From Lysinibacillus irui (lineage in GTDB: Bacteria; Bacillota; Bacilli; Bacillales_A; Planococcaceae), in contig NZ_CP113527.1 of assembly GCF_028877475.1 (NCBI RefSeq), positions 4,333,501 through 4,397,500 of the forward strand: DNA of 64,000 bases, read 5' to 3'. The notes below the pieces were generated by a model, which was not told the origin of the DNA, did no database searches, and saw nothing but the letters and a program-made list of their open reading frames with translations. Of the stretch, positions 8,107-14,618 are shown one piece after another (position 1 is the first letter of the stretch; the number at the start of each line of letters is the position of its first letter). The position numbers and the translations under genes are program-made.

Positions 8107-9135
8107 TCAAGTCAAAAATATGACTAGTATATAGCCCAGTATGGATAGACAGACAGAGCCAACTAAACCAGCGATAAATGCCTTTACACCAAGCTCCTTA
8201 AATGTTTTAATCTCGACATTTAATCCAAGACCAGCCATCGCCATAGCAATTAAAATATAAGCAATATTTACAAATGCTTGCGCCACATTCGCTGGTATTA
8301 TCCCTAATGAATTGATAGCGCTCATCGCTAAAAACCCTAAAATAAACCATGGAATAATAGACAATGTAAATCCCTTTTTCTCTTCGCTTTTATCCATTTT
8401 TCGATAGAAAATACCAATAATAATGGCTACTGGTACTAGCAGTGCAACACGTGTTAATTTCACAATGACAGCTATATCAATTGCTTCATTCCCGCCAGCT
8501 GAAGCTGCTGCAATAACGTGGGCGATTTCATGTAATGTACCACCTGCGAAAATTCCATACTCCGTCGGTGTTAAGTCAAGAATAGAGTAGAGTACTGTAT
8601 AAATAAGTGTAAATACAGTTCCTAATAGGGCCACAATTGCTGCCCCTACTGCCGTTTCCTTTTGATTTGCTTTAATTTGTGGTGCGATTGCCACTACAGC
8701 AGCTGCTCCACAAATTGCTGTCCCACAGGCAGTTAATATTCCTAGCTTCTGATCAACTTTGAGCATTTTTGTTAATCCGTAGACAACCATTAACGCAAAC
8801 AACAAATTAATAACTGCAATCAAGAAAACGCTCGCACCTGCATGATAGATATCCGCTAAATTTAAGCGCATGCCCAATAATATGATTCCCAACCTTAAGA
8901 GTTTTTTGCTAGAGAATGCAATCCCCACTTGCCAGGTATCCTGTACTTTAAATGCTGCTCGCCAAGCCATTCCTACTATAATGGCAATAACCAACTGTCC
9001 CAAAATAGAGAAGAAAGGGAATGTAGCAATATATTTCGCTACTAAAGCAATAAGGAGCGTTAACAATATTCCCTTCAAGAAATTTGGAGTAAGGGTGGAT
9101 TTTTCTTTATTCTGTCTTATAACCATGTTGTTCAC
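8107..9135 (-). CDS. YeiH/UPF0324-family putative sulfate exporter
   Basis: A 342-residue integral membrane protein with about ten hydrophobic segments. Family signatures are visible: AFSSKKLLRLGIILLGMRL near residue 80, ILTACGTAICGAAAVVAIAP in the middle, and GTLHEIAHVIAAASAGG with conserved His-Glu-His. The family (Pfam Cons_hypoth698) is annotated as a sulfate-exporter-like transporter, but direct transport data are scarce. It starts at GTG with GGGAG 6 nt upstream and is divergent from a LysR-family gene, as in the yeiE-yeiH pair of enterobacteria, so that regulator probably controls it. Confidence 0.85.
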   Translation of the reverse strand: MNNMVIRQNKEKSTLTPNFLKGILLTLLIALVAKYIATFPFFSILGQLVIAIIVGMAWRAAFKVQDTWQVGIAFSSKKLLRLGIILLGMRLNLADIYHAGASVFLIAVINLLFALMVVYGLTKMLKVDQKLGILTACGTAICGAAAVVAIAPQIKANQKETAVGAAIVALLGTVFTLIYTVLYSILDLTPTEYGIFAGGTLHEIAHVIAAASAGGNEAIDIAVIVKLTRVALLVPVAIIIGIFYRKMDKSEEKKGFTLSIIPWFILGFLAMSAINSLGIIPANVAQAFVNIAYILIAMAMAGLGLNVEIKTFKELGVKAFIAGLVGSVCLSILGYILVIFLT

Positions 9136-9205
9136 TTCTTTCTCCCTTGTTGATTATTACTTTATTAAAAAGCACACTATTAGTAAAATACATATATATA
9201 ATCGT

Positions 9206-9228
9206 TATTATTAATATTTCTAATAATA
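9206..9228. promoter_or_regulatory. Inverted repeat in the YeiH/LysR intergenic region
   Basis: The arms TATTATTA (9206-9213) and TAATAATA (9221-9228) form a perfect 8-bp inverted repeat with a 7-bp centre, fitting the T-N11-A pattern of LysR-type sites. It abuts the ribosome binding site of the regulator gene. The AT-rich composition weakens the call. Confidence 0.35.
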
Positions 9229-9239
9229 GAGGTGGAGCT

Positions 9240-10121
9240 ATGCAATTCGACGCTTTAAAAACTTTCGTCACACTAGTTGAGGTGAATAACTTTACGAAAA
9301 CCTCTGAATTACTTCATATTTCTCAACCAAGTGTTAGTCTACACATTAAAAATCTAGAGCAGGAATTACAGACAACCTTATTTATTCGTTCACCTAAGTC
9401 TGTACAAATTACACCAACTGGTGAAATTCTTTATAAAAGAGCTAAACAAATCATGGCTATTGCGGAAGCAGCGAGAGAAGACATAGCAGCCTACCATCAA
9501 GAAGTCCAAGGTACACTAGTAATAGGGGCGAGTTTTACGATTGGAGAATATATATTGCCTCCCATCATAGCAGGCTTGCAGCAGCAGTTCCCTCAGCTTG
9601 AGCTTCAAGTTATTATTGGCAATACAAAAGAAATCATTCAATATACAAAATTATTGCAAGTTGATATTGGTCTCATAGAAGGGCAGGCTCATGATAATGA
9701 ACTATTGATTAAACCATTTATGAAGGATGAGCTATTTATTGTCAGTGCCAGCAATCATCCTCTCACAAGGGAACAACCTATTACTGCTGACAAACTTCAA
9801 CAGCAAAGTTGGGTTGCACGTGAAGAAGGGTCTGGAACACGCTATTATTTAGATCATTTATTCAGAGCAAATGGTCTACAGATTCATTCCCTTTTGACTA
9901 TTAGCAGTAATCAAGGGGTCAAGGAGAGCGTTATCCAAGGACTTGGACTTTCCCTGCTGTCTGCCTGTGTGATTGAACGTGAATTAAAAAATGGCGATAT
10001 GACCATTTTGCCACTTGAAGGACAGCATTTTATGCGGACATTTTCTTATCTTTGCTCACCAACCGTGAAAAATAAACGCAATGTCGACATTCTCATTGAT
10101 GTATTAAAAAAGAAAGCTTAG
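9240..10121 (+). CDS. LysR-family transcriptional regulator (YeiE/CysL-like)
   Basis: A 293-residue LysR-type regulator. The N-terminal winged helix-turn-helix is clear (FVTLVEVNNFTKTSELLHIS, QPSVSLHIKNLEQEL), followed by a two-lobed effector domain beginning about residue 90 (GTLVIGASFTIGEYILPPII). The ATG at 9240 with AGAGGTGGAG is preferred over in-frame codons upstream that lack a ribosome binding site. It is divergent from the YeiH-family exporter and probably regulates it and itself. The sequence is closest in feel to CysL/YeiE proteins, which link to sulfur metabolism, but the effector cannot be read from sequence. Confidence 0.9.
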   Translation: MQFDALKTFVTLVEVNNFTKTSELLHISQPSVSLHIKNLEQELQTTLFIRSPKSVQITPTGEILYKRAKQIMAIAEAAREDIAAYHQEVQGTLVIGASFTIGEYILPPIIAGLQQQFPQLELQVIIGNTKEIIQYTKLLQVDIGLIEGQAHDNELLIKPFMKDELFIVSASNHPLTREQPITADKLQQQSWVAREEGSGTRYYLDHLFRANGLQIHSLLTISSNQGVKESVIQGLGLSLLSACVIERELKNGDMTILPLEGQHFMRTFSYLCSPTVKNKRNVDILIDVLKKKA

Positions 10122-10146
10122 CAACTTTTCTAGTCGCTAAGCTTTC
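10106..10146 (-). terminator. Terminator between the two convergent LysR genes
   Basis: Perfect 11-bp arms GAAAGCTTAGC (10112-10122) and GCTAAGCTTTC (10136-10146) contain the stop codons of both genes. The T-run follows on the minus strand, so it mainly serves the 10137-11054 gene. Confidence 0.8.
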
Positions 10147-11054
10147 CTGATTGTCCTTCTCGTATTCAAACTTTTTGATTCAATGATTTCGACAAATTTT
10201 GTCGCGGCTCTAGAAAGAGGTACTGTTTTCAAATAACACATACCAATACTTCTTGCCGGGATACTTTCCTTTAAGGTTAATTCGTAGAGGTGACCTCGTT
10301 GAAGATAATCCTTTGAAAACTCCTTTGTTACACACGCAATGCCGAGGTTACTACGGGCAAACTCTAGCACTAGATCGTGGGAGCCTAGCTCAAACTCTGG
10401 TTCAATATAGATCCCTCTTGCAAGGAGATAATCTTCTACATATTTTCGTGAATTTGATTTTTTCTCAAGGAAAATAAGTGGGAATTTCAACAGATCCTCA
10501 TAGCGTAAACTTTTAGATGATAGTGTTTTATACTTCTCCCCGCAGACAAAGATATCTTGAATATCTGTGCATACTGTTAACTGTAAAGTAGAATCTTCTA
10601 TTGGAAAATTACAAAATCCTATATCTACCTCACCTGATTTAATAAAATTACAAATCTCAGAGGTTGTACCATTTAGCATCTGTAATTTAATATTCGGATA
10701 CATAGTATGAAACGCTTCTAAATAAGGCATTAAAAAGAAGCGTGAAATGGTATCTCCTACCCCAATCTTTAATTGCCCTGTCGTTAAATTTTTAAATTCC
10801 AGTAACTTCTCTTCTCCAGCATCTAGAAGTCCTAAAGCTGAATTTGTATATTCGAAAAGTAGGCTGCCCTCTGTGGTCAAAGTCACACCTTTCGGGGTCC
10901 GATTAAAAAGACGTGTACCGAGCTCTTTCTCCAATTGCATCATAGCCTGACTAACAGCTGGCTGTGTCATGTATAAATCCTTAGCAGCCCTCGAAAAGCT
11001 ATTATTTTTTGCTACAACACTAAAAACGCGATATAAATCTAATTTCCCTATCAT
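10137..11054 (-). CDS. LysR-family transcriptional regulator
   Basis: A 305-residue LysR-type protein. The DNA-binding domain covers about residues 1-65 (VFSVVAKNNSFSRAAKDLYM, QPAVSQAMMQLEKELGTRLF, NRTPKGVTLT) and the effector domain starts at about LKIGVGDTISRFFLMPYLE. The start ATG has AAGGGG 7 nt upstream. It is divergent from the gammaglutamyl-ligase-family gene at 11177 across 122 bp, the usual LysR arrangement, so that gene is its likely target. The effector is unknown. Confidence 0.9.
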   Translation of the reverse strand: MIGKLDLYRVFSVVAKNNSFSRAAKDLYMTQPAVSQAMMQLEKELGTRLFNRTPKGVTLTTEGSLLFEYTNSALGLLDAGEEKLLEFKNLTTGQLKIGVGDTISRFFLMPYLEAFHTMYPNIKLQMLNGTTSEICNFIKSGEVDIGFCNFPIEDSTLQLTVCTDIQDIFVCGEKYKTLSSKSLRYEDLLKFPLIFLEKKSNSRKYVEDYLLARGIYIEPEFELGSHDLVLEFARSNLGIACVTKEFSKDYLQRGHLYELTLKESIPARSIGMCYLKTVPLSRAATKFVEIIESKSLNTRRTIRKA

Positions 11055-11176
11055 ATAAGCACCCCTTATAGCTATTATATGAACTATTAATTTTACTTAT
11101 ATCATTAATGAAGAGTATAGTAAAATCATATGGATTTTATTTCATTTGACGTTAGAGAGAATGAGGAGAGATTAAA

Positions 11177-12367
11177 TTGGAACGTGTAATCGGTACAGTT
11201 GTAAGAGGTCTTCGTGGTCCTATTATTAACGAGGGCGATAATATTGAACAAATCGTTGTAGATACAGTGTTAAATGCTGCAAAAATTGAAGGATATGCAA
11301 TCGAGGATCGTGATATTGTCACAGTAACTGAGTCTGTCGTGGCACGTGCACAAGGTAACTATGCAACGATTGACGATATCGCAGTAGATGTAGCGGCAAA
11401 GTTCGGTGATGATACGGTAGGTGTTATTTTCCCAATTTTAAGTCGCAACCGCTTTGCAAACTGTTTACGTGGAATCGCAAAAGGTGTAAAAAAAGTTGTA
11501 TTAATGCTTAGCTACCCATCCGATGAAGTTGGTAATCACCTTGTAGATATTGATGAGCTTGATGTAAAAGGTATTAACCCATGGACGGATACACTAAATG
11601 AGGTTGAGTTCCGCGAGCATTTTGGCTATAAAAAACATACATTTACTGGTGTAGATTATATTGAATACTATAAAGAGTTAATTGAAGCGGAAGGGGCTTC
11701 CTGTGAGGTCATCTTCTCTAATAATCCAAAAACAATTTTAAATTATACAAAGAGTATTTTAACATGTGACATTCATACACGTTTCCGCACAAAACGTATT
11801 TTAACAGCGAATGGTGCAGAAAAAGTTTACAGCCTTGATAACATTTTAGCTGAATCTATTAACGGTTCTGGCTTCAATGCGGAGTATGGCCTTCTTGGCT
11901 CGAATAAAGCAACTGAGGATAGTGTGAAATTATTCCCACACACTTGCCAACCAATTGTTGACGGAATCCAAGCAAAAATTAAAGAAGCTACTGGCAAAAC
12001 TGTAGAGGTCATGATTTACGGTGATGGCGCATTTAAAGATCCAGTAGGCAAAATTTGGGAGCTTGCAGATCCTGTTGTTTCGCCAGCGTTCACAGCGGGA
12101 TTACATGGTACACCGAACGAAGTAAAATTAAAATACTTAGCAGACAATGATTTTGCGGACCTTCGAGGTGAGGAATTAAAAGCTGCTATTTCGGAATATA
12201 TTCAGAATAAAGATGAGGATTTAACTGGTCAAATGGCTGCACAAGGAACAACACCTCGTCGCTTAACTGACCTAATCGGTTCCCTATCTGATCTTACATC
12301 TGGTTCAGGTGATAAAGGAACACCTATGATATACATTCAAGGCTACTTTGATAATTACACTAAATAA
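11177..12367 (+). CDS. Coenzyme F420-0:L-glutamate ligase (CofE) family protein
   Basis: A 396-residue protein related to CofE, which adds glutamate to the deazaflavin cofactor F420-0 using GTP. It is longer than classical CofE (about 250 residues). Family-like segments include GTVVRGLRGPIINEGDNIEQIV, DIVTVTESVVARAQGNYATI, the central LLGSNKATEDSVKLFP and VMIYGDGAFKDPVGKIWELADP. The start is TTG with GAGGAG (11162-11167) at good spacing. Bacilli are not known to make F420 and no other F420 gene is in the window, so it may gamma-glutamylate another acceptor. It stands alone, divergent from a LysR gene, and ends at a strong terminator. Confidence 0.75.
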   Translation: MERVIGTVVRGLRGPIINEGDNIEQIVVDTVLNAAKIEGYAIEDRDIVTVTESVVARAQGNYATIDDIAVDVAAKFGDDTVGVIFPILSRNRFANCLRGIAKGVKKVVLMLSYPSDEVGNHLVDIDELDVKGINPWTDTLNEVEFREHFGYKKHTFTGVDYIEYYKELIEAEGASCEVIFSNNPKTILNYTKSILTCDIHTRFRTKRILTANGAEKVYSLDNILAESINGSGFNAEYGLLGSNKATEDSVKLFPHTCQPIVDGIQAKIKEATGKTVEVMIYGDGAFKDPVGKIWELADPVVSPAFTAGLHGTPNEVKLKYLADNDFADLRGEELKAAISEYIQNKDEDLTGQMAAQGTTPRRLTDLIGSLSDLTSGSGDKGTPMIYIQGYFDNYTK

Positions 12368-12369
12368 AC

Positions 12370-12407
12370 AAAAATGAACTCTCGTCCTAATGAAGAGAGT
12401 TCATTTT
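12370..12407. terminator. Bidirectional terminator
   Basis: Thirteen-base arms (12371-12383 and 12395-12407, core TGAACTCTC / GAGAGTTCA) with an 11-nt loop are flanked by A and T runs on both sides. It ends the CofE-family gene on the plus strand and can end the tRNA-like and RNA-repair transcript on the minus strand. Confidence 0.88.
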
Positions 12408-12413
12408 TATTTA

Positions 12414-12483
12414 TGATGAGGATGACAGGAATCGAACCTGTAATCTCTTTGAAAAGGGATATGCTATCCTTGCACACTTCCTC
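12414..12483 (-). tRNA. Degenerate tRNA or tRNA-like RNA gene
   Basis: Read on the minus strand this 70-nt stretch folds only imperfectly as a tRNA. The acceptor arms GAGGAAG/CATCCTC pair in 6 of 7 positions. The D arm is short (TGC/GCA around AAGGATA, keeping the GG). The anticodon stem ATCCC/GAGAT has one mismatch and an 8-nt loop TTTTCAAA (UUC or UUU would be read). The variable region is a single base. The T arm ACAGG-TTCGATT-CCTGT is perfect, and the 3' end is ATCA instead of CCA. It lies 94 nt downstream of the RNA ligase gene in the same orientation and before a terminator. It could be a tRNA pseudogene, or a tRNA-like small RNA such as tRNA-Other of Bacillus cereus. Confidence 0.5.
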
Positions 12484-12577
12484 ATAGTTTATAATTTTTG
12501 AAAGATTATTATAGTATTACATTTTTCTCAGTCCTTTTTATTGTATAATTCGTCACCTTAATTTCATTAGCTCCATT

Positions 12578-13213
12578 TTATTTTAAGCCATTAGGTATGA
12601 TTTCTTCTTGTAGCCAATGCTCACTTGTTTGAACATGCTGTGGTCTCACAAATTTCCCCAAATTATATCGAAAATCATCATAATGGAATGCGTCAATATT
12701 TCTAATGACATATCCCTCTTGTTCACCATCAAATATTGATTTACCAGTAAATGTACGTTTTATCTTTTCTTCATCAAAAATACCCCGATATAAAACAGGA
12801 ACCGTTTCAATACCTAATTCAGCCGCATATGCTACTGTTTCGTCCCAACTTAAACATATATTTTTTTCATTCCAAATACTAAATAAATAAAAATAACTTG
12901 TTAGTGCTTTATAATAAATGGAATGCTTCGCATACACATTTTCCCCGCATAATCGCCAATCATTCGGTATATGATAAGCAAAACTCGCATGAAATGTTTT
13001 TACCCAATGTCTAGAGGGATGATTAGCGGAATGGATGCTTCTAGCATGCATATAGTCTTTATATAGTGTTGTACCTTCCCCGTCTAACTTTTCAGTTACA
13101 ACAACCTCTTTCCCAACAAAATGATTTACATTTTTAGCAACCTTATCATCATGTGTGTAGCCTCTGCTCCATGGCAAATGAAAGCTTCTTGGATATTTCA
13201 TTAACTTCGTCAT
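12578..13213 (-). CDS. RNA ligase family protein (Rnl2-like nucleotidyltransferase)
   Basis: A 211-residue covalent nucleotidyltransferase that should seal RNA (or nicked) ends with ATP through a Lys-AMP intermediate. Motif I is EKLDGEG with nucleophile Lys42; a motif III-like CGENVYAKHS lies at 89-98; motif IV is EGYVIRN (166-172) and motif V is KFVR (187-190). It is little more than the catalytic domain, shorter than T4 Rnl2 (334 residues), with no C-terminal domain. It starts 24 nt after the kinase-HD gene with its own GGGAG, so the two are an operon of end-healing and sealing enzymes. Whether RNA or DNA is the physiological substrate cannot be read from sequence. Confidence 0.85.
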   Translation of the reverse strand: MTKLMKYPRSFHLPWSRGYTHDDKVAKNVNHFVGKEVVVTEKLDGEGTTLYKDYMHARSIHSANHPSRHWVKTFHASFAYHIPNDWRLCGENVYAKHSIYYKALTSYFYLFSIWNEKNICLSWDETVAYAAELGIETVPVLYRGIFDEEKIKRTFTGKSIFDGEQEGYVIRNIDAFHYDDFRYNLGKFVRPQHVQTSEHWLQEEIIPNGLK

Positions 13214-13237
13214 ATTTTCACTCCCTTTCCCTATTGT

Positions 13238-14194
13238 TTATTTGGCAAATTGATCTGCCTCACGGAAAAAATAAAGCCTTGTTAATAAATCACCATCTAA
13301 TAAGTGATAAATTTGGCTTCCTCCTCGATCGCCCCCATACTGGATTAACATATGAAATTGCACTAAATGAACAACCTTTAACACAAAGTCCTTTTCAAAG
13401 CCTAACTCTAATAGAAAATGGCACACCAGTTGAGCAGATACGTTTTCATGTCCAAAATAGCCATAGCGTTGTTGTAATGGTTTATATTTTTTGCAAAATG
13501 GTTTACCGACATCATGAAACAATGCAGCTATTTGTAGAGCTAGTTTATCGCTTTCTAAATAATACTCATTGATATACGCATACACAAAATACGTATGCTG
13601 ACATAATAAAAATTGATGGAATGAGTTTTCTTGATCGAATTGATAAATTTCTTTAAAAAGTGGAACTGATCGAAGTGTTTGAAAAAGTTCTTCATAAGTG
13701 GGCTGGCTTTGTAAGAGTGAAATAAATTGTTGTTGAGAAATATCATAAGGACCTGATTCATGTACAATATGCACTTCATCAAAACCTTCTCCTACTGTCG
13801 GGAATTCTAAATACTTTCTCATTTTCTCCATTACCATTAATGGGACATGCCGTTTCCGTTGCTGGTTTCTTTCTACACAGGTTACATAAGGTGTATCAAA
13901 ATAATAACACTCCTTTTTAAAGGTACTTGGTAACTTTCGTAATGCAAATATCCTGCGCTCCCGTTCAATATTGGTTGCATCCACAATGACAGAAAACCCT
14001 TTTGCCACTAAGTTATTAAGACGCTCATATAATGTACGAAAGACCACACGCGATTTCTGCTTAGTTGCGTCACCAAACAATTCATCCCGTATAGCGTCAC
14101 TAGATAGGATAACCGCATTTTCTCTTTTCGCTAGCTCTTTTACAAATGTACTTTTTCCACTACCAGGCAACCCCACTGTAAAGATCACCTTCAT
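13238..14194 (-). CDS. Polynucleotide kinase-HD phosphohydrolase fusion (RNA end healing)
   Basis: A 318-residue two-domain protein. Residues 1-150 form a P-loop kinase like T4 Pnkp: Walker A GLPGSGKST (8-16), the SSDAIRDE segment with catalytic Asp33, and an Arg-rich lid RNQQRKRH. Residues 170-318 carry an HD domain (FLLCQHTYFVYAY, LFHDVGKP with His227-Asp228, GHENVSAQ). Such a pair could phosphorylate 5'-OH ends and remove a 2',3'-cyclic or 3' phosphate, preparing ends for the adjacent RNA ligase. In the characterised HD-Pnk enzyme of Runella the domains are in the opposite order. The ATG at 14194 (GGGAGG, 8 nt) is preferred over an in-frame GTG at 14203. Confidence 0.82.
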   Translation of the reverse strand: MKVIFTVGLPGSGKSTFVKELAKRENAVILSSDAIRDELFGDATKQKSRVVFRTLYERLNNLVAKGFSVIVDATNIERERRIFALRKLPSTFKKECYYFDTPYVTCVERNQQRKRHVPLMVMEKMRKYLEFPTVGEGFDEVHIVHESGPYDISQQQFISLLQSQPTYEELFQTLRSVPLFKEIYQFDQENSFHQFLLCQHTYFVYAYINEYYLESDKLALQIAALFHDVGKPFCKKYKPLQQRYGYFGHENVSAQLVCHFLLELGFEKDFVLKVVHLVQFHMLIQYGGDRGGSQIYHLLDGDLLTRLYFFREADQFAK

Positions 14195-14314
14195 TATTTT
14201 CACCTCCCTTCAAGTTTTTATATCGTGTAATGTGGCGTCATCTTTAGTATATCGCCTATCATTTCTAATAAAAATTTATGGTCATCAGTCATAATATGAT
14301 GCAATTTTACATAT

Positions 14315-14348
14315 AAAAAAGACTGCTCCACCTTTTTTAGAGCAGTCT
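14315..14348 (-). terminator. Terminator upstream of the kinase-HD operon
   Basis: The arms GACTGCTC (14321-14328) and GAGCAGTC (14340-14347) are followed by six T on the minus strand. No minus-strand gene precedes it; the extended -10 at 14382-14390 lies only about 35 bp upstream. The hairpin therefore ends either a short RNA or a leader of the operon that starts at 14194. Confidence 0.7.
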
Positions 14349-14381
14349 ATGTATATCAATAACTTATTAGCTTATACATTT

Positions 14382-14390
14382 ATTATAGCA
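14382..14390 (-). promoter_or_regulatory. Extended -10 promoter for a short RNA or leader
   Basis: On the minus strand TGCTATAAT gives a perfect extended -10; no good -35 is present. A transcript from about 14375 would reach the terminator after roughly 60 nt. The transcribed part holds a second possible hairpin (ATGTAT...ATACAT). Otherwise the gap 14195-14618 holds only the small ORF at 14438 and a TATACT-like -10 near 14244. Confidence 0.5.
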
Positions 14391-14437
14391 TAAATTTACA
14401 AAAATTACTAGACTATACTTCCTTCAGGAGTAGAGGT

Positions 14438-14524
14438 ATGATAAATTTCCTACTTCAATCACCCTATCGAATAATTGCATTGAGGCTCTTTTGCTTTTTC
14501 CTAGGGTCTTTGGACAACCTATAA
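14438..14524 (+). CDS. Possible 28-residue leader peptide upstream of helD
   Basis: ATG at 14438 is preceded by AGGAG (14427-14431) at 7 nt and opens a 28-codon frame ending at TAA, rich in hydrophobic residues (MINFLLQSPYRIIALRLFCF then FLGSLDNL). It lies about 95 nt before the helD start on the same strand. Short upstream frames control some ribosome- and RNA-polymerase-protection genes by attenuation, but I see no terminator between it and helD. It may be chance. Confidence 0.25.
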   Translation: MINFLLQSPYRIIALRLFCFFLGSLDNL

Positions 14525-14618
14525 AAGAGAATCACAATTACCTTCATCTTACCATTTATATAGGTGAGGGTTATTGTCAAGGTAAGCAAATAACTACGGA
14601 GAGGAATGTGAGTAAACG

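Noticed and set aside
13153-13572. 139-codon open frame on the plus strand
   Set aside because: It overlaps antisense to the well-supported kinase-HD gene, has no ribosome binding site and no recognisable protein features.
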